Assembly (NCBI RefSeq): GCF_017315725.1
Contig: NZ_JAFLRG010000001.1
Location: 1,426,001 to 1,490,000, forward strand
Length of the DNA: 64,000 nt
Source: Trinickia acidisoli
GTDB taxonomy: Bacteria > Pseudomonadota > Gammaproteobacteria > Burkholderiales > Burkholderiaceae
Direction of reading: 5' to 3'
The translations under genes and the position numbers were made by a program. This document shows, piece after piece, positions 8,849 through 17,387 of the stretch. Position 1 is the stretch's first letter; every line of letters starts with the position of its first letter. The notes beneath the pieces were generated by a model. It was not told the origin of the DNA, did not search any database, and worked only from the letters and a program-made list of their open reading frames with translations.

Positions 8849-9575
8849 AGACGATCCGCACGACGACGTTTATGACGACGCGCACGAGTTATGGCGCGCC
8901 GAAGGCAATCGTGGCCGCTTTGCAAAGCTCGTCGCGGAGTTCAACTTGCGTCCCGACCGCTATGTCGATCCGAGTTGGCCCCTCGGCATTTGGCCGGCGC
9001 CGTGGAACGAGATCGCGCGTTTCGGCGAACGCGGCCGGCGCGTGCTGGCGCGCGCATTGTTCGAGACGGTGGGCTTGCACGAGGATGCGTCGGGCAATGT
9101 GCAGGCCGACTACGACTTCGCCTCGCGCGACAAGCGCCTTGCGCTGTTGCCGCGCGAGGCCTTCGAGCAGCTCGCCCGGCTGTGCGGGCTGTGCCTGCAC
9201 AAATCATGGCTCGCGAGCGGCGAGGTGACGCGCGGGGTCGAGAAGGCGATGCAGCTCGGATTCGGCGCGGAGACGATCGCGTTCGTGCGCAAGGAGACGC
9301 CGCCGTTCGACGCCGTCAGCGAGACGTTGGAGCCGATGCGGCGCTATCCGAAGCTCGTCGTGCAAAAGATCGGCGCGCGCGGCGCACGCTTGCTGCTCGA
9401 TTTCATCGCACCGGCCGGCATGCCGGTATTTTCCCGCACGCGTTTGAAACTGCCGCGCATCGCCGACGTGCAGCCGGCCTATCGGCTCAACGACACGCAG
9501 CGCGCGGAATTGGCCGAGCTGCTGTTTCTTTGCCTCATTCCCGAGAGACTGCGAGCATGGGACTGGCTTTTCTGA
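8838..9575 (+). CDS. sctK: T3SS sorting-platform protein SctK
   Basis: A 245-aa cytosolic protein resembling the SctK/YscK family, which links the sorting platform (SctQ, SctL) to the SctD ring. Family-like features are FNLRPDRYVDPSWPLGIW near the N-terminus and a helical C-terminal part. It overlaps sctJ by 11 bases and sctL by 19, a sign of tight coupling. Sequence conservation in this family is low, so the position between J and L carries much of the weight. Confidence 0.82.
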   Translation: MLGEDDPHDDVYDDAHELWRAEGNRGRFAKLVAEFNLRPDRYVDPSWPLGIWPAPWNEIARFGERGRRVLARALFETVGLHEDASGNVQADYDFASRDKRLALLPREAFEQLARLCGLCLHKSWLASGEVTRGVEKAMQLGFGAETIAFVRKETPPFDAVSETLEPMRRYPKLVVQKIGARGARLLLDFIAPAGMPVFSRTRLKLPRIADVQPAYRLNDTQRAELAELLFLCLIPERLRAWDWLF

Positions 9576-10207
9576 TTACGAGCGAAAACTTGCAGATGCT
9601 GTCGGAGCGCCGCGTGCTGAAGGAGCACGAGTACTCGGCGCTGCTCGACGCGAATGCGGTCGTTCTCACCGCGAAGAAAGAGGCCGAGCGCATCGTCGCC
9701 GACGCGCAGCAACGCATGGAGCAGATGGCGCGTCAAGGCTACGAAGAAGGGTTCGCGCGTGGTGAGCGCGAGGGCGCCGAGCGTGCCTACGCGGCAACGC
9801 TGGATACGGCGCATGCGCTGGCGCTGTCGCGGCGGAAGATGGCGGACATGGTCGTGCGCGGATTGCGCGAGCTCGTGGGCGAGTTCGAGCGCGAGCGCAT
9901 TTTCGCGCTCGCGCTCAAGCGCATCGATGCGTTCGTGCGCGACGAGTCGTTTCTCGTCGTACGCGTCGCGCCCGAGTCGGTCGACGTGATGAAGCAGGCC
10001 GTGGCGGATCACAGGGAATCGATGGCCAACGAGCCGCATGGCGCCGAGGCCGCCGCGGTGCGCGCGCAGGCGGTCCGCGTCGTCGCGGATGTCTCGCTCG
10101 GTAACGACGACTGCATTGTCGAGACGCCGGCCGGCAGCATCGATGCTCGGCTGTCGACGCAAATCGATGCGCTTCGGTCGGCCATCGAAGCACGGAGGGG
10201 GGCATGA
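9557..10207 (+). CDS. sctL: T3SS ATPase stator SctL
   Basis: Regulatory stator linking the ATPase SctN to the sorting platform. The 216-aa protein begins MGLAFLITSENLQMLSERRVLK and has a long charged helical region (about 35-110, rich in Glu, Arg and Ala, probably coiled coil), then a globular C-terminus with the FliH/SctL-like segment VVADVSLGNDDCIVETPAGS. The same frame stays open far upstream, but family length and the GCGAG before 9557 fix this start. It overlaps sctK and, by four bases, sctN. Confidence 0.88.
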   Translation: MGLAFLITSENLQMLSERRVLKEHEYSALLDANAVVLTAKKEAERIVADAQQRMEQMARQGYEEGFARGEREGAERAYAATLDTAHALALSRRKMADMVVRGLRELVGEFERERIFALALKRIDAFVRDESFLVVRVAPESVDVMKQAVADHRESMANEPHGAEAAAVRAQAVRVVADVSLGNDDCIVETPAGSIDARLSTQIDALRSAIEARRGA

Positions 10208-11583
10208 GCGAATCGGATTCGAGTTGGCGCGATGCGCTGTTTGCCGAACTGCACGGCGAGGCGAACGACGATGGGTTCGCCAAAGCGCTCGAGAACGTCA
10301 ATCCGTTGCGTATGCGTGGCCGCGTCACGCAGACGGCGGGGCTCTTGATTCACGCGTCGGGTATTCATGCACGGCTCGGCGAGGTGTGCGAGCTGCATAC
10401 GCCGGGGCTCGAACCGATGTTCGCCGAAGTCGTCGGATTCTCGCGGCAAACGGCCGTGCTCACGCCGCTCGGCAGTCTCGCCGGTTTGTCTAGCGCCACG
10501 GAGGTATTGCCGACGGGACATGCGCATACGTTCGACGTCGGCGAGGCGCTGCTTGGCCGCGTGCTCGACGGCCTGGGTCAGCCGCTCGACGGTCGCGGCC
10601 CGATCGCGGGCGGCACGCGCGTGAGCGCGTTCGCCGAACCCATCGGGGCGCTCGAGCGCACGCTCATCGATGAACCGTTGCCGACCGGAGTACGTGCGAT
10701 CGACGGCTTTCTGACGACGGGGATCGGCCAGCGCGTCGGCATCTTCGCGCCCGCCGGCGTCGGCAAGAGCACGCTGCTCGGCATGATCGCGCGCGGTGCG
10801 GGCTGCGACGTCGCGGTCGTCGGCCTGATCGGCGAGCGCGGGCGCGAGGTGCGCGAGTTCATCGAGCACAATTTGTCGCCCGAAGCGCTCGCGCGCACGG
10901 TGCTCGTCGTCTCGACCTCGGATCGTCCCGCGATGGAGCGCGTCAAGTCGGCGTATGTTGCGACGGCCGTGGCCGAATACTTTCGCGACAAAGGGCTGCG
11001 CGTCTTGCTGCTCGTCGATTCGCTGACGCGTTTCGCGCGCGCGCAGCGTGAGGTCGGCTTGGCCTCGGGCGAGCCACCGACGCGGCGCAGTTTCCCGCCG
11101 TCGACGTTTTCGGTGCTGCCGCAGTTGCTCGAACGCGCAGGGCAGGGCGCACGCGGCTCGATCACGGCGTTCTACACGGTGCTCGTCGAAGGCGACGACG
11201 AAAGCGATCCGATCGCCGAGGAAGTGCGCTCGATTCTCGACGGTCATATCATCCTTTCGCGCAAGCTGGCTCAGGGCGGACACCATCCCGCCATCGACGT
11301 GCTCGCCAGCGCTTCGCGTGTCATGACGCGCGTCGTCGACGATGCGCACGTGCGCCGAGCAGGATGGGCGCGCGGGCTGCTCGCGAAGTATCAAGAGATC
11401 GAGTTGCTGGTGCAGATCGGCGAATATCGTGCGGGCAGCGATGCCCTGGCCGATGCCGCGCTGGCCGCCCGCGGTGCGCTGCGCGAGTTCGCTTGCCAAC
11501 CGCCCGCATTGCTGGAGGCTTACGACGATACGGTCGCGAAGCTTATCGCCCTCAAGGAAGCGTATGGACAAGATCATCGCTAA
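10204..11583 (+). CDS. sctN: T3SS ATPase SctN
   Basis: Hexameric ATPase that strips chaperones and unfolds substrates. The 459-aa protein carries Walker A APAGVGKST (about 182-190), the family segment GLIGERGREVREFIE, Walker B region VLLLVDSLTRFARAQREVG, and the YTVLVEGDDESDPIAEEVRSI stretch diagnostic of T3SS/flagellar ATPases rather than F1 subunits. The ATG overlaps the sctL stop and its 3' end overlaps sctO. Confidence 0.97.
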   Translation: MSESDSSWRDALFAELHGEANDDGFAKALENVNPLRMRGRVTQTAGLLIHASGIHARLGEVCELHTPGLEPMFAEVVGFSRQTAVLTPLGSLAGLSSATEVLPTGHAHTFDVGEALLGRVLDGLGQPLDGRGPIAGGTRVSAFAEPIGALERTLIDEPLPTGVRAIDGFLTTGIGQRVGIFAPAGVGKSTLLGMIARGAGCDVAVVGLIGERGREVREFIEHNLSPEALARTVLVVSTSDRPAMERVKSAYVATAVAEYFRDKGLRVLLLVDSLTRFARAQREVGLASGEPPTRRSFPPSTFSVLPQLLERAGQGARGSITAFYTVLVEGDDESDPIAEEVRSILDGHIILSRKLAQGGHHPAIDVLASASRVMTRVVDDAHVRRAGWARGLLAKYQEIELLVQIGEYRAGSDALADAALAARGALREFACQPPALLEAYDDTVAKLIALKEAYGQDHR

Positions 11584-12067
11584 GCTCACGCGTGTGCGTG
11601 AGATGCGGCGCGATGTCGTACTCGCGCAAGTGCGCCGCCAAGAGGCCGCAGTCGAGGCGGCGCGCGAGGCGATGCGGCGGGCCGAAGGCGAGGTGATGCG
11701 GTTGATCGCGGAAAAGAGCGAAGCGGGACGTTCTCTTTCGTCGAAGATGATGGCGGGACCGAACTCGGCGCGCGAACTCGTGGGCGCCGGCATCGATTGG
11801 CAGCTTTTCGACGAACGCATCGATGCGGCCCGCGTGCGGATGCAGCCCGCGCAGGCGCGCGTGCGCGAAGAGATCGATCGCCTGGAAGCGTTGAGGGAAA
11901 TATTGCGACGGGCCGATGCCAAACGCGATCAGGCGGAGCGCACGGCCGAGCGGCTCGAGCGCTCCGCGGCGCAGCGGGCCGAGGCGGCCGACGAAGCCCG
12001 CGCGGAGGAAGCCGCGCTGCGCACGGCGATCGTGCCGCCCGCGCCGCTCGGCCGGAACGAGGCATGA
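11564..12067 (+). CDS. sctO: T3SS central stalk protein SctO
   Basis: A 167-aa protein that is almost wholly charged alpha-helix (Arg, Glu and Ala heptads), as expected for the FliJ/YscO-like stalk that sits in the SctN hexamer and contacts SctV. The start MDKIIAKLTRVREMRRD at 11564 lies inside the sctN 3' end, and the stop overlaps the sctT ATG (ATGA). Primary sequence is weakly conserved in this family, so the call rests on length, helical character and position between N and T. Confidence 0.8.
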   Translation: MDKIIAKLTRVREMRRDVVLAQVRRQEAAVEAAREAMRRAEGEVMRLIAEKSEAGRSLSSKMMAGPNSARELVGAGIDWQLFDERIDAARVRMQPAQARVREEIDRLEALREILRRADAKRDQAERTAERLERSAAQRAEAADEARAEEAALRTAIVPPAPLGRNEA

Positions 12068-12858
12068 CCGCCGTCTCGAGCGAGGCCCTCGATGCCGCGA
12101 TGCGCGCGGTACGTCCGGCGATCGTCGTGCTGCCGCGCGTCATGCCGATCATGATGATCGTGCCGGCATTCAGCTCCACGATATTGACGGGACTCGTTCG
12201 CAACGGATTCATGGCCGTCATCATCTTGTTCGTCGGCCCCGCGATGGATATGAGCACGTTGCAAGGCTTGGCACCGCTCGTGTGGGTGGGCCTCGTGGCG
12301 AAGGAGGCACTGATCGGTATCCTGCTCGGCTACGCGTTCGGCGCGGTGATGTGGGCGATCGCGACGGCCGGCGCACTCATCGACTTTCAAACGGGTGCGA
12401 GCAACCAGTCGTTTTTCGATCCGATCGCGCAGTACGAAACCGGCCCGTGCGCGGGGTTTTTGAATTTGCTTGCGATCACGCTGTTCGTGACGAGCGGCGG
12501 GATCAATTTGCTGCTGTCGGCGTTGTTCGCATCGTATCGGCTGTGGCCGGTCGCCTCGTTCGCGCCGAAATTCAGCGCCGCGCTGCTGCCCTTCGTCGCG
12601 CACAGCGTGGCGAGCATCATGATGTGGACCGTCAAGCTCGCGGCCCCTGTCGTGATGGTGCTCGTGCTCGTTGAGCTCGGGTTCGGGCTCGTGAGCCGCG
12701 CGATGCCGCAATTGAACGTTTTTCTGATGTCTCAGGCGGTGAAGGGAGCGGTAGCCGTGTTGATGATGGCGCTGTTCTTGCCGTTCGTGTATGGGACGCT
12801 GCATACGTATTTGGGCCCCGACAACACCTTGCTCGATCTGTTGAAGTCGATGCTCTAG
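12064..12858 (+). CDS. sctT: T3SS export apparatus protein SctT
   Basis: Multi-spanning inner-membrane subunit of the export core, homologous to FliR. The 264-aa protein has several hydrophobic helices and the conserved GALIDFQTGASNQSFFDP segment near 105-122. The ATG overlaps the sctO stop (ATGA). The length matches the family. sctU follows 32 bp later. Confidence 0.93.
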   Translation: MTAVSSEALDAAMRAVRPAIVVLPRVMPIMMIVPAFSSTILTGLVRNGFMAVIILFVGPAMDMSTLQGLAPLVWVGLVAKEALIGILLGYAFGAVMWAIATAGALIDFQTGASNQSFFDPIAQYETGPCAGFLNLLAITLFVTSGGINLLLSALFASYRLWPVASFAPKFSAALLPFVAHSVASIMMWTVKLAAPVVMVLVLVELGFGLVSRAMPQLNVFLMSQAVKGAVAVLMMALFLPFVYGTLHTYLGPDNTLLDLLKSML

Positions 12859-12890
12859 GAACGGTTCCTGCCGCCGCGACCGCCGCTGAT

Positions 12891-13931
12891 ATGAGCGAAA
12901 AGGATCAAGACCCAACCGACAAGCGTTTGCGCGACGCGCGCAAGAAAGGCGACATCGTATTCAGCGCAGAAGTGAGCGCTGCGCTCGTCTTTCTCGTGGT
13001 GCTCGCCGCGCTCGGTTCGCAGGGGCAGCGTGTCGTCGACACGCTACGCGGGCTATTCGATGCGATCTTCGCGGCGTTGTCCTCGCGCGATCCCGCACAG
13101 TCGATCTCCACCGTGCTCGCGCTCGCGATTCACGGATGGCTCACGCTCGGGATCGGCATCGTGGCGCTCGCCGGGGCGGCGGCGTTTGCGATCTCGCTTG
13201 CACAGGCCGGCGGGCTCGTCGCATTCGAGCGCATCGCACCGAGTCTCGAACGGTTGAATCCGGCAGCCGGTTTGAAGCGCATGTTCTCGATGAAAAGCGT
13301 CGTGACCTTGCTCAAGACCAGCGTGAAGACGCTCATACTGTGCGTGACGCTATGGGTGCTGCTGCGCGGCTCGCTCGACGCGCCGCTTCAAGCGGGCTAT
13401 TTGCAGCCCGATGCGATTCTTGCCGTCACGGGCAAGTTGCTGTTGACGCTCGCGGGCTGGGCGGCGCTCATCTTCGTCGCGTTCGCGGCGCTCGACTACG
13501 CCTACCAGCAGTACGAATTCCTCAAGCGGCACCGGATGTCGATGGACGAAGTGCGGCGCGAACATCGCGAGATGGAGGGCGATCCGCACTTGAATTCGCA
13601 CCGTCGCCAAATGGCGCACGAGATGGTCTTCAATTCGTTGCAAGATCGCGTGAAGATGGCATCGGCCGTCGTTCATTCGGCGAACGCAGCCGTTGCGCTT
13701 TGCTACGCGGGCAAAGGCAAGCTGCCGTGGGTCGCCGCGCGGGGCGAGGGCGAGACGGCGCGACGCATTCTCGAATGGGCGGGCGAATTTCTCGTGCCGA
13801 CCGCGGCGAACGGGCCGCTCGCCGACGTGCTCTATGAAAGCGCGCGCGAATATCAATACATCGAGCGCTCGCTATACGGGCGCGTGGCCGAGCTGTTGCG
13901 CTGGGCCGACGGCGAGAGCGAGGCGACGTAG
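12891..13931 (+). CDS. sctU: T3SS switch protein SctU with an altered autocleavage site
   Basis: Homologue of FlhB/YscU/HrcU: an N-terminal DPTDKRLRDARKKGDI motif, four transmembrane helices (about 30-215), the cytoplasmic linker with MSMDEVRREHREMEGDP, and a C-terminal switch domain. Family members normally self-cleave between Asn and Pro in NPTH. At the aligned place (between VV and AAVAL) this protein reads HSAN at residues 262-265, so the catalytic Asn-Pro pair is gone and cleavage by the known mechanism should not occur. The rest of the C-domain (LYGRVAELLRW ending) is intact and the frame is open, so the gene does not look decayed. Length 346 aa is normal. Confidence 0.93.
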   Translation: MSEKDQDPTDKRLRDARKKGDIVFSAEVSAALVFLVVLAALGSQGQRVVDTLRGLFDAIFAALSSRDPAQSISTVLALAIHGWLTLGIGIVALAGAAAFAISLAQAGGLVAFERIAPSLERLNPAAGLKRMFSMKSVVTLLKTSVKTLILCVTLWVLLRGSLDAPLQAGYLQPDAILAVTGKLLLTLAGWAALIFVAFAALDYAYQQYEFLKRHRMSMDEVRREHREMEGDPHLNSHRRQMAHEMVFNSLQDRVKMASAVVHSANAAVALCYAGKGKLPWVAARGEGETARRILEWAGEFLVPTAANGPLADVLYESAREYQYIERSLYGRVAELLRWADGESEAT

Positions 13932-14006
13932 ACGCCGACATGACGCTCGCGCCCGCACCCGCCTGACGGCGCAGCGCAGGCGAGCGCGGACGGCCGGCCT
14001 CTCGCG

Positions 14007-14903
14007 TCAGACCGCTTGCAGCTTGCCGGCGAGATAGGCGAGTTGGCTGCGATTGCGGGCGCCGAACTTTTCGCGCAATTGGCGCAAGTGATAGTCGACG
14101 TTGTGCACGGTCGTATTGAGCCGAGCGGCGATCGCCTTGTCCGACATGCCGACGACGACGGCTCCCAAGATGCGTTGCTGCAGTTGCGACAGGCTATTCG
14201 CGGCTTCCTGCCGGCAGATGGCCTGGACGTAGGCGGCGCAGCGTTGATGCAGCGAGAGCCCGAGACCGAGCGCCTGCGCGATGACGCTGTCGGTGATCCA
14301 TTCGCAATGCTCGGGTGGCCCGGCAAAGAGAATGAGCGCGCGTAGCGGCGTCCGGGCGATCGGCAAGCTGAACGCGAGCCCGCTTGCGAGCCCGTTTTCG
14401 CGCATGCCGTCGAAAAAGTGCCGCAGCGGCGGATCGATGCCTTCTTTGCGCGAAGCGTTCACGAGCGAGCGCATCTCCCAGACATGCGGACGGCTCGATT
14501 CGAAGGCGCGCCGCATGTGCGGATCGCGCAGCAGATAGCCGCCTTCGAGCGAACGCGGCAGCAAATCCGTCGACAAGTAATCGCGGAGCAGATACGCGCA
14601 TTCGGGCTGTTTCTGCGCGTTCAATTTCAGCGCGGCGTAGCCAAGGCCGCTGAAGCCGATGATGTTGAGAATGCCGCGGATCATGCGGATGCGTTCGTCG
14701 GCCGTGCGTGCCGCGCCGAGCTCGGCGGCGATAAAGGTGGCATCGCCGGTCTCGTCGGCACGCACGAGCGGGGTCACGTCCATTTCGTCGATGTAGCGAA
14801 CTTCGCATTGCGCGCGCGGCTTGAGCCGAGACGCCGGCTGGGAGGCCGGCGCCGACGAGCGTTGCAGATCTTCGCGTTCTTCGACCACGTCGAGGGATGA
14901 CAT
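14007..14903 (-). CDS. LuxR-family regulator at the right edge of the T3SS, with a diverged ligand pocket
   Basis: A 298-aa protein with an autoinducer-binding-like domain (about 70-220) and a LuxR helix-turn-helix (about 235-295, ending HNVDYHLRQLREKFG and a QLAYLAGKL tail shared with the regulator at the left edge). Aligned to TraR, the D-P of RDP and the W of HVWE persist, but the Trp57 and Tyr61 positions are Leu and Ser, and the usual helix-turn-helix Glu is Ala (SDKAIAARL). It may sense another ligand or none. AGGA precedes the ATG. It is convergent with sctU across 75 bp. Confidence 0.87.
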   Translation of the reverse strand: MSSLDVVEEREDLQRSSAPASQPASRLKPRAQCEVRYIDEMDVTPLVRADETGDATFIAAELGAARTADERIRMIRGILNIIGFSGLGYAALKLNAQKQPECAYLLRDYLSTDLLPRSLEGGYLLRDPHMRRAFESSRPHVWEMRSLVNASRKEGIDPPLRHFFDGMRENGLASGLAFSLPIARTPLRALILFAGPPEHCEWITDSVIAQALGLGLSLHQRCAAYVQAICRQEAANSLSQLQQRILGAVVVGMSDKAIAARLNTTVHNVDYHLRQLREKFGARNRSQLAYLAGKLQAV

Positions 14904-15344
14904 GGGGATTCCTATCTATCGTTGTTTTTGGAACGTTTACGGCGCCGGACTGCTTGCGAGGGGGCGCGAATGGGGGCGGTGCGCGGATCGGTTTGGCTGC
15001 AGGCGACGCTACCGTATCCCCAGACGATTCTATTGACGGCATTCGGCCAGCGCCGCTTGGCATTTCGTAGTGAAGGGCGGTGCGGCGATATGAGGAGTAC
15101 TAAGTTTTACGAAATGTCGTGGCGCGGACGTGACCGACGCACCAAATTGGGACAGGCGTAAAAAGTTCCAGTTCAGAGGCGGGCGATCGCGTGTAAGCCC
15201 CTGTCTGGATATGCGGAGTTTGCCGTTGCCGATGCTTGCCACTTCCGTTCGTGCCAGATGCGTCCATCCGTCGCTACGGTTTTCCCCTATCGCTACGGCG
15301 TCCGGATCGACTTTCCACGCCCGAGCGAGCGCATTGGACCCAGA
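14904..15344. other. Intergenic region between luxR and tetR
   Basis: About 440 bp. It must hold the promoter of the luxR-type gene reading leftward, but I see no clear -35/-10 pair, lux-box palindrome, RNA gene or credible reading frame. Composition is close to that of its neighbours. It marks the right boundary of the T3SS locus. Confidence 0.5.
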
Positions 15345-15926
15345 TCACCCCTCGGGGGCGGCCCACCTCTGAACACTGACATCCGCCAGCGCCTCGAATA
15401 TAGCCGGCGTACGTTCCAGGCGGGCGATCGTTCGTGCGCCTTCGAGGGCCGCTACCAATGCGGCCGCGGTAGCGGATGCGCGCGCGGGGGCGAAACCGCA
15501 CCCCCTAAAATGCTCCGCAACAATCTCGGTCGAATCAACAAATCCGCGCGCTACCCGTTTGGTCAGCTCAGCGTCGAGCGCGGGCAACTCATTCGCCAGA
15601 TTTTGCATTAGACATCCGTACTGGAAATCAGAGGCGACCATTTCGGCCGCGAATGTGCCGAAAATCTGATGAACAAAATTCAGAGCATCACCCGTCGTAT
15701 TCGCCGAGATATTCCGCAAAACAGCAATTCGACTCGCAACGTAATGATCGATTGCTTCTTCTGCGAGCTGTACCTTGCCGCGGGGAAAGTGAAAGTAGAA
15801 CGATCCTTTAGGCGCACCGCTTTCTTCAAGGATCTGGATCAATCCAGTCGCAGTGTAGCCTTGGATGCGAAACAGTCGTTCGGCCGTGGCAATCGCGCGA
15901 GCGCGGGCGTCAGTCTTACGTGGCAT
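15345..15926 (-). CDS. TetR-family repressor
   Basis: A 193-aa TetR-type regulator with helix-turn-helix near residues 25-50 (GYTATGLIQILEESGAPKGSFYFHF) and an all-helical ligand domain. The start MPRKTDARARAIATAERLF at 15926 is chosen on family architecture; longer in-frame starts would run through the operator. It is divergent from the epoxide-hydrolase-like gene with two palindromes between them, a common arrangement for a repressor controlling itself and its target. The inducer is unknown. Confidence 0.9.
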   Translation of the reverse strand: MPRKTDARARAIATAERLFRIQGYTATGLIQILEESGAPKGSFYFHFPRGKVQLAEEAIDHYVASRIAVLRNISANTTGDALNFVHQIFGTFAAEMVASDFQYGCLMQNLANELPALDAELTKRVARGFVDSTEIVAEHFRGCGFAPARASATAAALVAALEGARTIARLERTPAIFEALADVSVQRWAAPEG

Positions 15927-15957
15927 GCCGTGAACATAACACGTTTCGCTTGACGTT

Positions 15958-15992
15958 ACTATGGTAACCACCATAGTATGGTGATCACCATA
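15958..15992. promoter_or_regulatory. Two adjoining palindromic operators for the TetR regulator
   Basis: ACTATGGT and ACCATAGT (15958-15965 and 15970-15977) flank a four-base centre. Sharing one base, a perfect 16-bp palindrome TATGGTGATCACCATA follows (15977-15992). Both use ATGGT half-sites, so this is probably a tandem TetR operator in the divergent promoter region. The palindromes are seen; binding is inferred. Confidence 0.8.
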
Positions 15993-16044
15993 GAAAAAGC
16001 CCGACGATGCCCCTCTACCCAATCCTAAGATAGGAGGAATTGAT

Positions 16045-17229
16045 TTGACCGCATCACCATATGGCGAGGGAACGCTTCCCAAGGGGGTCCGCTCGCGCAT
16101 GATCCATGGGGTCAACGGCCTCGATGTCCATATTCTCGAAGCCGGTTACGAAAGCCCCGGCCGGCCGCTCGTGCTGCTTCTGCACGGCTTTCCGGATTTG
16201 GCTTACGGCTGGCGACACCTGATCCCAATTCTGGCTGACGCTGGCTACCATGTCGTGGCGCCCGACCAGCGGGGTTTTGGCCGCACCACCGGTTGGGTGA
16301 ACGGCTATGACGCCCCGCTAGTGCCCTTCAGCCTCTTGAATATGACGCGTGACGCCCTCGGATTGGTTTCGGCGTTGGGGTATCGGCGTACGGCAATGCT
16401 CGTCGGGCACGACCTCGGCTCGCCCGTGGCGGCCTATTGCGCGCTAGCCCGACCTGATGTCTTTCCCTCGGTGGTGTTGATGAGCGCCCCGTTCCCAGGT
16501 CCGCCGGCGCTTCCGTTCGACACGGCGGAAAGCGAGGCATCGTCGGTTCAACCGAACACTGAAAATCAAAAGTTAGCGGCCGCGCTGGCGGCACTCGATC
16601 CGCCGAGAGAGTATTACCAACAATACTTGAGCACACGGGAGGCGAACTATGACATGTGGCACCCCCCTCAAGGTTTACACGCGTTTCTTCGTGCATTTTT
16701 CTACGTCAAGAGCGCTGACTGGCCGGGAAATAAGCCGCATCCGTTGAAGGCGCGAACCGCCATAGAACTTGCGCAAATGCCCACCTATTACGTCATGAAT
16801 CTCGGCAAGACGATGCCCCAGACCGTCGCTCCATTCCAACCTTCCGCCGCCGAGGTCCTGGCCAGCAAATGGCTTACCGAGCCGGAACTTGGCGTGTACG
16901 CGAAGGAGTATGGCCGCACTGGGTTTCAAGGCGCTCTGCAGGCTTATCGCGTCTATTCCGATCCTGACCTCAACGCTGAGTTGCGCCTGTTTTCGGGCAA
17001 GACGATCGATGTCCCATCGCTCTTCATCGGCGGGAAGAGCGATTGGGGCACCTATTCGGCGCCGGGCGCGATCGATGTTATGAGGACGAAGGCGGCGACG
17101 AGGATGGGTGGCATCGAGCTGATCGACGGCGCCGGTCATTGGGTCCAACAGGAGCAGCCGGTTCGGCTCAGCACGCTCCTGCTCGCTTTCATCAAGGAGG
17201 TGGGTGGAGCGGATCACACCAGCGCTTAG
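16045..17229 (+). CDS. Epoxide-hydrolase-like alpha/beta hydrolase
   Basis: A 394-aa alpha/beta-hydrolase: oxyanion-hole motif HGFPD, nucleophile elbow GHDLGSP with Asp123 (Asp rather than Ser points to epoxide hydrolase or haloalkane dehalogenase), a lid region with tyrosines, and catalytic His365 in GAGHW. The start is TTG at 16045: TAGGAGGA lies at ideal spacing and the first residues (MTASPYGEG) suit the family. Divergent from tetR and probably repressed by it, which suggests an inducible detoxification or catabolic enzyme. The substrate is unknown. Confidence 0.87.
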   Translation: MTASPYGEGTLPKGVRSRMIHGVNGLDVHILEAGYESPGRPLVLLLHGFPDLAYGWRHLIPILADAGYHVVAPDQRGFGRTTGWVNGYDAPLVPFSLLNMTRDALGLVSALGYRRTAMLVGHDLGSPVAAYCALARPDVFPSVVLMSAPFPGPPALPFDTAESEASSVQPNTENQKLAAALAALDPPREYYQQYLSTREANYDMWHPPQGLHAFLRAFFYVKSADWPGNKPHPLKARTAIELAQMPTYYVMNLGKTMPQTVAPFQPSAAEVLASKWLTEPELGVYAKEYGRTGFQGALQAYRVYSDPDLNAELRLFSGKTIDVPSLFIGGKSDWGTYSAPGAIDVMRTKAATRMGGIELIDGAGHWVQQEQPVRLSTLLLAFIKEVGGADHTSA

Positions 17230-17362
17230 GTCGGGGAATGCCTATCGTCGCTCTTGACCTGCCGTCGAAACTGCGACCGGCCCGCTTTGCCGGCGATACG
17301 CACGCCCGAGTTCAAGCGTTGTGTCATGGATCCCCCAAGCGGAAACTCCCGAGCTAGAATTG

Positions 17363-17378
17363 CTGTATATTTATACAG
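17363..17378. promoter_or_regulatory. LexA (SOS) box before imuA
   Basis: CTGTATATTTATACAG is a match to the CTGT-N8-ACAG LexA operator. It lies 10 bases before the probable imuA start at 17388, where a repressor would block transcription. It places the whole imuA-imuB-dnaE2 set under SOS control, as in other bacteria with this mutasome. Confidence 0.93.
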
Positions 17379-17387
17379 TATTTTTTG

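Noticed and set aside
10009..11922. 637-codon minus-strand frame across sctL-N-O
   Set aside because: Antisense shadow of the T3SS genes, Arg/Ala-rich with no recognisable domain.
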